Part shown: positions 33,473 to 44,245 of the stretch, in pieces | Layout of the letters: each line of letters starts with the position of its first letter | Numbering within the stretch: the first letter of the stretch is position 1 | Origin: Conchocele bisecta | Taxonomy: Eukaryota; Mollusca; Bivalvia; Lucinida; Thyasiridae | NCBI GenBank assembly: GCA_029237695.1 | Contig: CM055274.1 | Coordinates: 20,883,505 to 20,947,504, forward strand | DNA length: 64,000 nucleotides | Direction: 5' to 3' | Position numbers and translations under genes: made by a program | Notes under the pieces: generated by a model | What the model saw: the letters and a program-made list of their open reading frames with translations, nothing else | Databases searched by the model: none | Told to the model about the DNA's origin: nothing

Positions 33473-33508
33473 TCTTATAAATGTATAAATCATCATCATC
33501 ATCATCAA
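33473..33508 (+). repeat. candidate retroposon tail, (ATC)n
   Basis: CTTATAAATGTATAAATC runs into five or six ATC units. It resembles the microsatellite tail of a truncated non-LTR element. No upstream coding region is visible. Confidence 0.3.
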
Positions 33509-33619
33509 GGCGTATTACCAAACCATAACGCATCGTGCAGAATGATGAAACCGCGATGTACGACTTGGGGAGGTTCCGCTTCAAACTGGGAGCCACCAAC
33601 AATTACTTCGCAATTATCA

Positions 33620-33790
33620 CTGGTATGTAACTGTGATTTGGCATCCGCACAGTCTGATCAGGATATGCACTGGCATTGCCATTCCATCAATGAAAACCCG
33701 TCATGCTTCTAACAAGCAATATAGACTGCTATCAGTCTATAGAAGTGTGCTATTTATTCAGGAGCTACACTAGTCACAAAACCCATAAGT
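33620..33790. mobile_element. Pal-J fragment
   Basis: GCACAGTCTGATCAGGAT, AATGAAAACCCGTCATGC and CACAAAACCCATAAG match the interior and right arm of Pal-J. The left end is lost. Confidence 0.55.
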
Positions 33791-33851
33791 CCCTTGTTTC
33801 AGTTTCGTCCACATATGACGGTATTTCGGGTAAATCGGGTAAATAGTGTAT

Positions 33852-34245
33852 TATAGGAATGAATGGCCTTTTTGTGGAATTTATCGGGGTATAAACTTTG
33901 GAAAGTCGCGGGAATACGACTTCGTCCAGTATTCCCGCGACTATTCCAAGTTTATACCCCGATAAATTCGTCCAGTATTCCCGCGACTTTTCCAAGTTTA
34001 TACCCCGATACATTCCACAAAAAGGCCATTCATTCCTTATAATTCCAGCATTTGAAATAAATTCATCAAGAAAATGTGTTTATTTTGACAGACGGCAGCA
34101 ATTGTTTTACATTGACAGCACTGACAGCTCACCTGTAGACAGTAGTTCGGCGTGGGAGTTTACTGGGATATAAATTTTGGACAGAGACTTGCTACGGGCC
34201 AATCAAATGTTAGGGAATTGTGTAAATATGTTTGTGCTGGAATTA
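33852..34245 (+). mobile_element. Pal-B element with an extra arm segment
   Basis: The palindrome is followed by the usual tail (to about 34,245). One arm segment (CGTCCAGTATTCCCGCGAC) is present twice in tandem near 33,923 and 33,968, so the structure has three arm copies. The tail has been altered in the middle (GACAGACGGCAGCAATTG). Confidence 0.8.
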
Positions 34246-34345
34246 TACTGTTATGTCGTTATTTTAGGTCTCGTAATTTTTGTTGCTACATTGTGTAAAC
34301 CAAGCTGGTTTTTTTCCATCTATAGACCACATACAACCAAACTGG

Positions 34346-35290
34346 GGTTTAAAAGTGGCCGCCATTGAAATTTATATTTCGAGGTCAAAGTCATTATGTG
34401 TGGTGTTTTTGCAGCGAAAAACACATTATTATGGACAAGAAATATTGGCAGAAAGAGTTCAAAACATTTTGAGACACCAGCCATTTTGGTTTTCAAAATG
34501 GCCGCCATTTCAAACTTGGAAATCCAGTATTTATGGTACATTTTTGAGTATTGTGGTAGCAGTTTGTATTTTCATTCTGGTTATACTCGTATTTCTTTGA
34601 ACACTGTCTGCTTAGATTATTGCAACATGGTATTTTGCTACGAGTAATCTTTATCTTCAAAATGACCGCAAAAGCTAAGTGTGTTACGTACATCGCCACA
34701 TCAAAGGTTTTTACACATAGTATTTCTGTGGCTATCTGTTCTTTCAAATGATATTGTGATTGGAACGTGTGTGTTTACTTGAAAACATATTTATATACAA
34801 CATATAACTAAACCTAAGTTTGTTCCATTTCCTAAGAGCCGCTTGGCCGCCATTTTGAATTTCAAAATGGCCGCCATTGACATTAATTTATATGTAACGT
34901 CAATGTGTGGTGCTTTTAATTATTTTTTATTATGGATAAGAAATATTGGCATAATTATTTCAGTATATTTTAATAAGAAAATGGCCGCCATTTAAACTTG
35001 ACAAATTAATATTTATTATCATGTTTAATGCAGTGGTGATATTTTGTATGTTTCTTCTGCTTATACTCATAATACAATGAACACAAACTGTTGAGATTAT
35101 TGCTAACTAGTACTGTAGTACCAGACACCATTATCTTCAAAATGGCCGTTGGAAATAAGCGTGCCACATACATTGCCACCTCAAGGATTTACATGTATTA
35201 AGTATTTTTGTATTACGTATTTACATATAATACGTATTGTTGTGGCTTGTAGTTATGTTTCTTCAAATGAGATCTTGGTCAGCACATGTG
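34346..35290 (+). repeat. diverged ~500-bp tandem units with AAAATGGCCGCC
   Basis: Two diverged units start near 34,392 and 34,898. They share, in order, TGTGGTG, TTATTATGGA, AAGAAATATTGGCA, AAAATGGCCGCCATTT, TTCAAAATG and ACATTGCCACC-like text. The CAAAATGGCCGCC motif points rightward here, opposite to its copies at 37.35-38.05 kb. Confidence 0.6.
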
Positions 35291-35550
35291 TTTTCCTTTA
35301 AAATAAGAAGGGGTAAAATATGGCAAACCATCCATTTTATCCAATAAAGTGTATACTAATGTGTTGTATATATCATTGCAAAGGTAAACACTCATATAGT
35401 CTCCCTTGCTATCATGAGAAAGCGTCTGTTACGGCGATATGATGCACCACCTGCAGTCTGTACAATGTAAGATCTGGCATTGTGCAAGCAGACTGCAACT
35501 GGTCTCAACAATGTGCTGTCTTTATGGAGTCCAACTCGGTCGCCAATGTT

Positions 35551-36730
35551 TCACTTTTTTAATTTTAAAGCTACTATGCTTTTATCATAGCTTTTCATGC
35601 TCTGTTGATGACTGGATCTTATTTTGTCACAAATCGAAACATGTATTGGCAATACCTGCTCACAAGTGGTCAGTAAACTGGATAGAAGCCGCTGTCCCAT
35701 CAATAACTGTGAAGGTGACAATTCCATGCCGGTTATGGGAGTTTCGATATTCCAGTGTACCCAAATATACATGTATGTATTTTAACAAACTGTGTTTTAC
35801 AATGATTACTATTCGCTCGGCTAACACACTGGACATTGGCGACATAGAGCATGTGTTAAGGAAATATCATATTTTTGCAAAATCAGCAAATACCTGGTAG
35901 GCAAATTGCACACTTCAGCTGATACATGTGTACTTGGTACACCATTGCTGTAAATCCCTATCAACTGTCCCATTGCCATTTTAGATTTCATGCTGTGTGA
36001 ATGTTGTTGTTAACAGTTACGAGACATTATTTTTCATTCCATGTGGAAATGTTTATAGCAACAGTTTGTCATGGGTTGTCTGGTACATAGTGTGATATCA
36101 GAGTCAGAGTATGTCTCTTTGGCATTTCAGTTTATATCTTCAATTGAGCATCTTCCCACCATTTTACCAGAACATACTATCTAGCGCTCGTCTAAGATAT
36201 TTCCGAATGCCGAGACGGCCCTTGTACACGGCTTGCAACATTTTAGACTCGATTGCAGTCAGAGTTATGTGTTTATGTCCTTTTAGCTTATCTCCGTATT
36301 CCCATAACGCCACTATTTTCTGCTGACATTGCGTTCTGAAATTGAATTATCCCTTTAGACTTGTTTCTTTCTAGCAGAATCAATTGTGCATCTTACTCAA
36401 GTCAATTTCTTGCAACTCGTGATCACTGACAGGTAAGTTTGCGAATACTACATGTTCATGCGCATTCATACCCTTAATAACGTTAGAATATATGTATTTT
36501 ACTGAATCGTGGGTTAGCGTATCATTAACTAGTATGTTTTTGCCAGAAATGTGTTTCATTGACAGGCCATATTGCTTCAACAGCAGTAAAATATCCTGTA
36601 ATCGGTGACGGCATGAATATAGTATTTATATCATGAGAGGCAAGTGATCTTACTCCTCCACTAGAACAGTCAGTCCGTACACATAACCAAACCGTTTCTG
36701 GCCAAATAACATGCCTCATTATTCCTGTTC
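35551..36730 (-). pseudogene. Ty3/Gypsy-type retrotransposon pol remnant (RNase H to integrase)
   Basis: Minus strand, in order. An RNase H end (36,720 to 36,390): FGYVYGLTVLVEE, a TAA, DHLPLMI, then RLQDILLLLKQYGLSMKHIS, GKNILVNDTLTH and NLPVSDHELQEIDLS. Gypsy RNase H regions typically show DHKPL, RLQ and PGK..ADTLSR in this order. Next, an integrase N-terminal module (about 36,290 to 36,180): VYKGRLGIRKYLRRALDSMF, with the zinc-binding His lost. Last, the C-terminal part (35,772 to 35,551): ITGMELSPSQLLMGQRLLSS and SYDKS. Stops and shifts occur throughout. Gag, protease, most of reverse transcriptase, and the LTRs were not found. It is a dead remnant. Confidence 0.75.
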
Positions 36731-37349
36731 AATCAGAGTGTATTAGTTTTCTGCGAGAATCAATGATAAGAATGCATTAGCCATTGGCTTGTCTTTGTGG
36801 AAAACCATAGTGCAGACCTAGATGACAATTTCAACTAGTGAAACGCTATTTGGGCAATCAAGGCACTGATCACTTTTATATTGACACAGAAGTTGTGTTC
36901 TCTTCATTAAGACCATATGGTAATCGTAAATAATGATAGCCTAATGACCATGGAAGAATACTGCCTTTTTCAACGTCGCAATTTTTCTAGCTTCCTGCAT
37001 ACAATTCTGTATTAGGTATAGAGTGTATTCAGCCTCTCAAACTGTGTTTTGGCAATCAATTTGACATTTTGCACACATCTTCTACACTTACTGAACATGT
37101 GCACATGGCGTTTTAATGCCGAAAAAGTAATTTGATCACATAAATACTGCCTTTTCGACATTACTTCTACACTTTCCAGCATACAATTTGTATAGGGTAT
37201 ATACTTTATGTAAGCAACTCCTTTGACCACATTTTGAGTGTGATTGTGCCAGCACTGCATTTCAGGAGCACCAACAAGATGTGTAGACTCTAATGCAGAT
37301 GGTGATGGAACTGATTGAACGCACTGTATCCATAATTAAGAAAATTCCT
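36731..37349. other. gene-free stretch
   Basis: It has tandem-like echoes (TTTTGCACACATCTTCTAC, TACTGCCTTTTTCAACG and similar). No gene recognised. It may be remaining upstream Gypsy sequence too decayed to read. Confidence 0.35.
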
Positions 37350-38050
37350 GCTGCCATTTTGAAATATAACATGTTTGTCATAAACAGTGACCTGAAATTG
37401 ACTTTAGTCATATATATTTTACTTTCAATAATGATTATAGTCTGGGGAAAAATCAGTTCAACCGATTTGTTCATGATTATATCAGAATTGTATTATTTTC
37501 ACGGCAGCCATTTTGAAAATTAGAATACAATAGGAACAACTCATGTTTCCTTTGATAATACAAAGAACTTTTGTTCCAAAACAGTCAACACAACCTAACT
37601 ATAAATACAACAAATACTAATGTCAGTACGTAGTGAAAACACAAGAAAATTTATTTAAATAGAGGCCATTTTGAAGAAAAAAATGTCCGCCATACCAGTT
37701 ATCAGAAAACGTGGAACCAACGTCAGTTTTATTATTTGAAGTACGTAGTTGGCATAGCCGACAAAATAAACATTATATCTGCATTATAAATATAGATATG
37801 AATATTACAATATATTGTATACGAATTCAGGGTGGCCATTTTTAAATCTAAGATGCCATGGGACCTGTTAACAATTAAAATAACACGGGTTTTTGTTTGG
37901 TCAAAAGATGATTATCACCAAAAGAAGAATCAATATTCTACCTTAATGTATATATAATGAATATAGCATTTCAAGGCGGCCATTTTGAAATCCAAGATTT
38001 CGACAAAGGAATTGTCGAAAAAAATGGAACCAACCCCAGTTTTATTCTTC
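37350..38050 (-). repeat. GGCGGCCATTTTG units, inverted to the left array
   Basis: Units with GGCCATTTTGAA-type motifs lie at about 37,350, 37,506, 37,664, 37,834 and 37,977. The spacing is near 160 bp. AATGGAACCAACCCCAG and GTGGAACCAACGTCAG lie about 320 bp apart, showing a tandem origin. Confidence 0.55.
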
Positions 38051-38143
38051 GTGCTCTAAAGATGACAAAAAAACATTGTTTACAAGTATGTAGCAAAAAG
38101 TAAATGCAAATCTACATAACAGTATACACTAAAAAACAATAAA

Positions 38144-38410
38144 GCTGACCAGGTATTCAGGCTCTGTATTTATATCTCTGAGCTGACCAGGTATTCAGGC
38201 TCTGTATTGATATCTCTGAGCTGACCAGGTATTCAGGCTCTGTATTTATATCTCTGAGCTGACCAGTATTCAGGTCTATTTATATCTCTGAGCTGACCAG
38301 GTATTCAGGCTCTGTATTGATATCTCTGAGCTGACCAGGTATTCAGGCTCTGTATTTATATCTCTGAGCTGACCAGGTATTCAGGCTCTGTATTTATATC
38401 TCTGAGCTGA
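38144..38410 (+). repeat. 38-bp tandem repeat, about 7 units
   Basis: GAGCTGACCAGGTATTCAGG then CTCTGTATTTATATCTCT, repeated seven times with one shortened unit near 38,262-38,295. Units are nearly identical, so the array is young. It has no similarity to the 15.5-kb satellite. Confidence 0.93.
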
Positions 38411-38519
38411 CTATACTTCTCGATGCTTCTTATGAAATAGGTAAACTCGTTTAATAAATATCATATTTAATCGTCACTCATGCAATATCCAATTGAATTA
38501 TACGTTAGTCGATTCTTGC

Positions 38520-38690
38520 AAAAACAACATAAGTCTGTGCCAAACTCCCTAGACAACCAAATGCAGCTCATGAAGACGCGTTTGCTGCGCCATATTTCAT
38601 CAAAATCCGTTACATAGTAAGGACAATATCAAATAGTACTTACTTTGGAGTGGGCGACGTTGTTGTTGTTGTTGTGACTATGCACCTTGA
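38520..38690 (-). mobile_element. Pal-H half element
   Basis: AACTCCCTAGACAACCAAAT, ATGAAGACGCGTTTGCTGCG and a GTT-triplet run before GTGACTATGCACCTTG match the right half of Pal-H. Confidence 0.65.
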
Positions 38691-39113
38691 CTATGTCGTC
38701 GAGTTACTATGCAATGCACCGGTCCACACTCATTAAACGTGGATCATCCATAATAAATCAAGTAATCGGATTCAATTTCATTTGGGCGCTCATTGCTTTG
38801 TTTCGTGGCCTCCTCTAAGGCTCACGTGAATCCCCAGTAAAGCGTGTATCTAATCAGGATTTATGTTATCAGCCAATAAACCAAGCCCTCTCGGGCTATG
38901 TTAATTATTTTTGACATGTCAGTCGGGCAGGATGAAAAACAATATGAGTTGACTTGAACATGTGGAAGATTCAAGAATTGTACGATGTATTCACGAGCAC
39001 CGGCTGCTTACCTGCCAGCCATATTGATCGTGACGCGCATGACAGAGCGTCTGAGAACATTGATGGCGCGCATCATTACACCGTAGACGCTTATAGCGGT
39101 ACATTGTCACTGA
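38691..39113 (+). other. repeat-free 5' flank of the candidate host gene
   Basis: Unlike its surroundings, this stretch matches none of the repeat families and has higher GC (GACGCGCATGACAGAGCG, GATGGCGCGCATCATTAC). It ends at a TATA-like box upstream of the signal-peptide exon. That fits a promoter region. Confidence 0.4.
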
Positions 39114-39119
39114 TATAAA
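39114..39119 (+). promoter_or_regulatory. TATA box for the exon at 39,265
   Basis: TATAAA at 39,114-39,119 in a GC-rich setting, with transcription expected about 30 bp downstream, giving a 5' leader of about 115 bp. Confidence 0.4.
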
Positions 39120-39264
39120 CGACGCGAGTGTGTGTGTTTAATATATTCCGCGGTTTGCGTTAATAGTGTGTGTTAAAACGGATTTAACTAATACTGGTGT
39201 ATGCGGATATGTTACAGGTGTGTGTGGGATAATATTTATTGCGCCATTAATAAATATACACAAG

Positions 39265-39343
39265 ATGAAGTCGGAAAGGAAGAAACGAACTTGCTGGATA
39301 TTTATTCTTGTGTTTTCTACCTTCATTACGCAGTCATACGCAG
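39265..39343 (+). CDS. candidate host gene, exon 1: signal peptide
   Basis: The exon codes for 26 residues, MKSERKKRTCW then IFILVFSTFITQSYA, plus one base. A basic N-terminus, a hydrophobic stretch and small residues before a likely cleavage point make a good signal peptide. The exon ends GCAG|GTAATAT, a proper donor in phase 1. The ATG has A at -3. An in-frame upstream ATG at 39,166 would add 33 residues but is less signal-like. The gene continues at 41,827. The protein family is not recognised. A small secreted protein or peptide precursor is inferred. Confidence 0.55.
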
Positions 39344-39591
39344 GTAATATTTAGATTTTAACTACATGTATATTCAAACGATCGTCTAACAATTTGTATA
39401 TCTTGTCTCATTGTGATTGTCGACATATAATACGTTCATATCTCTTTATTACTGTCAAATATGTCATTACCGAAACGGTACGATAGTGTTGTAGAATAGC
39501 ACCGGTATGTAGTAGACACGACTAATTGAACCGTGATCTAACAAAAAAGGGTTTCTTGCGTTATAATCCCAACTACAAATTATGTACAGCA

Positions 39592-39988
39592 GGGCTCCAG
39601 ATAAGGAATTAGTAATTGAGTATTGTCACTCCATCATTTCTGAACAATTGGGTATTTCAAAATTTTAATTTGGTAGAATAAATTCACACTACTGTTTGCA
39701 CATCAGCATACAGCAATTATGTTATAGTTTGCTTCTAAATGAAAACATGTCTTGGTATTTCACTAGAATTGTCTCCTTAGAGACAATTTTAATGAAATAC
39801 CAATATGTGTTTTCATGGAAAAATAAGAAAAACATGCTATATTTGTGGTCGGTTTATTTTTTTCTGCCGCATGATAAAGGTACTACAATTTTGTATTGCT
39901 TTTTGATACTCACTACTTCTGATTTAAATTTGGTTTTACGCAATTTTAATTGGGTATTTAAGCAAATACGCAGCTTATCTGGAGCACG
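39592..39988. mobile_element. Pal-L fold-back element in intron 1
   Basis: AGGGCTCCAGATAAGGAATT at the left and an inverted AGCTTATCTGGAGC at the right. The arms include ATTGGGTATTTCAA and ATTGGGTATTTAAGC. The tip is AATTGTCTCCTTAGAGAC. Confidence 0.7.
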
Positions 39989-40067
39989 GTACACGTTTCT
40001 GAGCACTTTGGTTGGTCGTGAGTATCCACATACAGGCACTTGGAACGAGTCCATACGTAAATACAGT

Positions 40068-40312
40068 TGTGGCTGTGACTGGATAAATGGGGCTTATGCG
40101 ATGTGTGACCAGTGTAGATCCTGATCAAATATAGCCAACGCATGTAGCATGCTAACGACCCATATTTCTTGCTTGAAGCATTACGGGTGTTGTATTGATA
40201 GACTGGCGAACAGTGCAGATCCTGATCAGACTGTGCGGATGCACAGGCTGATCTGGATCTTCAATGGTCACAAAACCCATAAACCCAATTTCTCCAGCCA
40301 CTGCCACATGTC
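40068..40312. mobile_element. Pal-J MITE in intron 1
   Basis: TGTGGCTGTGACTGGATAAA at the left; inverted CACAAAACCCATAAACCC then GCCACTGCCACATG at the right. Confidence 0.65.
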
Positions 40313-40361
40313 AGAATAGTGTGTTTTTTATTGCAATTTGACGTTCTGGGGGCCGTTTCAC

Positions 40362-40592
40362 TTCGGGGCCGTTTCACTAAAATGTTCGTAAGTGCAAAAT
40401 TATGATAGTCTGTGAATTTAACATTAAGAATCTTTTCTTGTAAACAATTATTGGATTTACATTTATTGAGCATAGGCTGCATATGCAGCCTATGCTCAAT
40501 AAATGTAAATCCATCAATTGAAATTTCCAGACGATTCCAAATTTGCACTTACGAACATTTTAGTCGTACGAACTTTAGTGAAACGGGCACCT
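40362..40592. mobile_element. Pal-E element in intron 1
   Basis: GGGGCCGTTTCACTAAAATG (left), tip GCATAGGCTGCATATGCAGC, and right end CTTTAGTGAAACGGGC. Confidence 0.8.
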
Positions 40593-41142
40593 GCTGTCCA
40601 CAAGATTAATACATGTGAAACATGAGGATATTTGTAAAAATAAATTGGATTATGGAGAAATCCAGTCATATTATTAACTTTGAAATACAATCTGATTGAA
40701 GGAATAACCTACAGATTTTGGGAACTTATATAAGTCTCCAGGCCTTAATCAATGAATATACATGTAGCTTGACTTTTAAGAGTCCATATGCCGATAAATT
40801 CCCAAAAGATATGTCGTTCATTCATATAAACCATCGATGTGCACCCGGGCCAAACTACGCTCGCGTATTCACTGCATGCAATTTGATCAACGATTCATTC
40901 TAACAATTTGAATGACATCTACTAATATACACCTGGGATAAATTATGTCTATTTGTAAGCCCACTTTTAGCAAATCGTGGGCCGAATATTATTGCATATT
41001 ATCATATTAAATATCATTGATAGTAGGCAGACCATTTCATTCTAGCTCATAAATAAAACTATTACAGTTTTCGTTTTACAAGCGGGCATGCAACATAAAT
41101 ATACCACCGATTGAGAATATAGTATATACATGGACATGTAGC

Positions 41143-41418
41143 AGGGGCGGATCAAGGATTTCAGGTTAGGGTTAGGGGGGGGCGGGACTTCTTAATTGAA
41201 ATAGTTTACTATATTTTCAAGCACCGTTTGTTCGTGGACCGAGCGGAGCTCGACAGACTGCTAGGTGGGTCAGACGGTATGGCATCCGGGAATATTTGTG
41301 ATATCTACACCCAATTTTGCTGCGTTCTGGCACATTTTAGAGCAAAACTATCTGTACTGGCCGAATTTTAGGGGGGGGGGGGGGCGTCGGGTTTTCCCCT
41401 ACGTGAATCCGCCCTTGT
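41143..41418. mobile_element. MITE with CAGGGGCGGAT ends
   Basis: AGCAGGGGCGGATCAAGGAT at the left is matched by an inverted GTGAATCCGCCCTTG at the right. GC-rich CAGGGGCGGAT ends are common on hAT-type MITEs, but I could not confirm an 8-bp duplication. It contains a long G run at about 41,366. Confidence 0.5.
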
Positions 41419-41579
41419 GCAGTTCAAAGCGACCTCTTCCTTCCCCGTGCACTACGCTGTACTGATCACAGGCACTCGACGTGTTTCGGCTTTCATCGGT
41501 ATAGCTCTATATATATGAACAAGGCTTCTAACTTTGGTCGGACACGACCTCATATCATAACAATTTCTGCGATTTCATT

Positions 41580-41720
41580 AACGCTAAATTAATAAAAAAA
41601 TTGGAAATTGACTCCGAAACCTGGCGATATAGCTTGAAAATGATGTAATTAAGAAAACAAGTTAGATTTTAAAAAAATCTATGTTTAACCCCATGTTAAA
41701 TTCCCATAGGAAAATCGTTT
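41580..41720 (-). repeat. Pal-D fragment
   Basis: AATTGGAAATTGACTCCGAA, AAAATGATGTAATTAAGAAA and CCATGTTAAATTCCCATAGG match the interior of Pal-D. Confidence 0.55.
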
Positions 41721-41826
41721 TTTCGCAATAAAATCAAATAAAATTGTTTGGGGAGGGTGACTTTTTACTCATTGATAACAAATGTACTTACTTTTAAATA
41801 TGTTTTAGATTTAATGTGTTTAACAG

Positions 41827-41895
41827 CCAAACGTTCGTCGGCAGAAAAACGTGGAACAGACAGTAGTAGGCTAAGACTTTGTTGCAAAATGTGCG
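41827..41895 (+). CDS. candidate host gene, exon 2: two KR sites, CC-x2-C
   Basis: The intron ends TTTAATGTGTTTAACAG|CC and the exon ends TGCG|GTTAGT. It is 69 bp, phase 1 at both ends, so it joins exon 1 and exon 3 in frame. With the carried base it reads AKRSSAEKRGTDSSRLRL then CCKMC. Two Lys-Arg pairs directly after the signal peptide look like prohormone-convertase sites. Only the phase match and motif logic support the join; no transcript is available. Confidence 0.5.
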
Positions 41896-41927
41896 GTTAG
41901 TTTGCCATTGTCTATTTACATTGCATC

Positions 41928-42136
41928 CTTACGTTCGTTCCCACGGAATAACAATTCATTCCCTCAATTTAGCAATTCGTTCCCAATTTCGAAACAAAGT
42001 ATTCAATAATTGCTGTCTGTTGATGTGTAAACAGTAGTGTGATTTAATTTTACCCAATTAAAATGTTGAAATACCCAATTGCTTCAGAAATGAGAGTAAC
42101 AATACTCAACTACTAATTCCTTATCTGGAGCCCTGC
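41928..42136. mobile_element. Pal-M fragment joined to an inverted Pal-L half
   Basis: ACGTTCGTTCCCACGGAATA and CAATTCGTTCCC units (41,930-41,985) run into a Pal-L half. That half ends CTTATCTGGAGCCCTG and is the inverted image of 39,592-39,730 for about 135 bp. Confidence 0.65.
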
Positions 42137-42752
42137 ATCCGGGCATGTTTAACGCAGACGGCGGTGTATATGACGCATATTTAGTGGTCTGATACCGACA
42201 CAACGTGCATTGCAATTGTTTATATTCTACCAGACAGAGCATAGTTTGTGGTCGCATACCTACTATATCAAGGGGCACGTTATCTCAAGGACTACACGGT
42301 GTCATGATAAATTAATCATGTTATATGTCGAGTTAATTATGCATATACATGTACACGAGCCACATACATGTGTTTATCTGACGGTGTACACGTAGTTATC
42401 AGGTAACGCGCTATACATTGGCCGAATACATACTGACTGATAACAATTTGTCGTAGCTTGCATTGAGTGGATACGAATATCAAGTTTACGACGAATACAA
42501 AACTGACGTTTAATTGGTCCAACGATGTCACACGACTTTACCGAATCACGTCAGTAAACAACATAATTGCTGAGTCTGTATCATTAAACGTTACCTGATA
42601 AATAGAATATCACCCGAGTGTACTTTTATATCACATATATTGGGCTCGACTCAGAAACGGTAGGAATCCCAAGGCGAGTCTAGGATTTCCTATGCTACGA
42701 GATTGCTAACCTTACCTGATAAACTTGATATAAAAATCAATATATCTGTATA
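42137..42752. other. intron 2, no feature recognised
   Basis: No coding frame, RNA or known repeat seen. Confidence 0.35.
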
Positions 42753-42826
42753 CAGTGGAACCTCCCTAACTGGTTCCCCTGTGAGGTCCACGGGATGTCC
42801 GGTTTATATAGGGTTCACATACATTT
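42753..42826. mobile_element. Pal-K MITE, diverged
   Basis: TACAGTGGAACCTCCCTAAC at the left, GTCCGGTTTATATAGGGTTC at the right. Confidence 0.6.
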
Positions 42827-42967
42827 ATACATATAAACACTCTACGACACGTTTCTACGTTTTGCAATCATGAAAAGACATACACATCAGATATACAATT
42901 GTATACACAACTCTAAAATCAATGTGTGTCCCATATATAGAGATTCAACTGTATATTCAGTACCTGC

Positions 42968-43065
42968 AATGCTCAATATAACCCGAATGTTCTGGCTGTC
43001 ACACAGGGCGACTTACTTAAGTCGCCCTGCGTGACAGTCAGAAAATTCGGGTCATGTTCAATGAA
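42968..43065. repeat. palindrome, CAGGGCGACTTA tip
   Basis: AATATAACCCGAATGTTCTG then GCTGTCACACAGGGCGAC, with inverted GTCGCCCTGCGTGACAGTC then AAATTCGGGTCATGTT. A related GCAGGGCGACTTAC lies at about 22,826. Confidence 0.7.
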
Positions 43066-43359
43066 GCCCGTTTCTTCACGAGACACCACATACACGAATA
43101 TTATGTAGTTTATATGACTGTTTATGTAACAGATTAACACCAATAAATGGCCGGCTTATTGGATTAAAGTAAACAGGTATGGTTATGTAGACATCGGTTA
43201 CGTCATAAAGTTAGGGAGATGACTTAATAAGTAGGCTATGCATGTTTATTCAGTCGATGTGTGTGTGTAGAGACTTGGAGTCAGTATGGTTATGACAAAA
43301 TAGGGTTTAATGTATTTAAACTCCTGTTGAATTGACATACGAGGGAATCACAACATCTA

Positions 43360-43459
43360 CAGTGGGGTCAGCGTGTAAGTGCACACACGAACGAACACGA
43401 CAGGTTGGTTCCAACCTGTCGTATTCGTTCGTGTGCGCACTTACACGCTGACCTCACTG
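43360..43459. mobile_element. Pal-A MITE, 100 bp
   Basis: CAGTGGGGTCAGCGTG and its inverse, TA flanks on both sides, three or so mismatches between arms. Confidence 0.85.
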
Positions 43460-43612
43460 TAATTCGTGTATAAAAAATGTAAATATGTTTCTGCATTTTT
43501 TCTCATTTCGCATCAAAAGTGTATGTTGTTACCACTCAGTTGAACCGTCTCGGCGAGACGGTTCAACTGAGTGGTAACAAAATACACTTTGGGTGGGTAG
43601 CTGGCCCCACTG
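43457..43612. mobile_element. Pal-P element abutting the Pal-A copy
   Basis: It runs from the shared CACTG/TA junction, through CATCAAAAGTGTATGTTG and a perfect palindrome turning at CGTCTCGGCGAGACG, to GGGTGGGTAGCTGGCC and CCACTG|TA. It shares CAGTG ends and a TA site with Pal-A. Confidence 0.7.
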
Positions 43613-43700
43613 TAGTCCACAAAACTGAATGGCAAACCATGCATACCTGGATTAAACTTCACAAAACACGTACAATACCAGGTAGCCCCAGTAAGTTGGT

Positions 43701-43733
43701 GAGGGGGGCGGGGGCGTGGGGCTGGGGTGAGGG
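43701..43733 (+). other. G-quadruplex-prone run
   Basis: Five G tracts: GGGGGGCGGGGGCGTGGGG, then CTGGGG and TGAGGG. Loops are 1-4 bases, well within quadruplex rules. Confidence 0.6.
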
Positions 43734-43917
43734 TATAATTCTTATTTGGAAGGATTCTTAATTTTAGTGGGGAATGTTAGTGCGATTTACACATGGTCCC
43801 ATGTGATTCGGTGTTATAAAGGGGTACTGTCATCGTATCACTACTGAACGTTTATTTTCTTTGTATATTTAGTGCTGAATGGATATCTTCCATATGGTGC
43901 ATCACCGTCTGTATATG

Positions 43918-44135
43918 AGGCTGTGACCGGAGAAATGGGGCTTATGGGTTTTGTGACTATTGTAGCTCCAGATCAAATATCACATTCCTATGGCCTGGTA
44001 ACGATCTGTATTGCTAGTAAAAAGCATGACGGGCTTCATTGCACAGTCTGATCCGGATCTGCACTGGTCGTAAAACCCATAGGCTTCATTTATTCAGTCA
44101 CACCCGAAATCTAATCAAATCTTCAGTCACAGCCA
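43918..44135. mobile_element. Pal-J MITE
   Basis: GAGGCTGTGACCGGAGAAAT (left) and GTAAAACCCATAGGCTTC with TCAGTCACAGCCACAT (right). Confidence 0.65.
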
Positions 44136-44245
44136 CATAATTATGACATTGCCGTTTAATGGTTCAACACTCCGAAATTAATCAGGTCACATTTACACGG
44201 CATCTTCAACACGTGGTAGCTCATCATCAACAAGCGATGTCATTC

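Noticed and set aside
34346..35290. LTR of the Gypsy remnant
   Set aside because: The matching motif on the far side is inverted, not direct, and no TG..CA ends were seen. LTRs should be direct repeats.
35439..35900. 153-codon plus-strand frame
   Set aside because: It is the antisense shadow of the Gypsy integrase remnant, which has recognisable motifs on the minus strand.
43873..43910. Possible 38-bp exon after TATATTTAG (NGYLPYGASPS)
   Set aside because: It would leave the next exon out of phase, and its donor overlaps the start of a Pal-J element. Not needed for the gene model.
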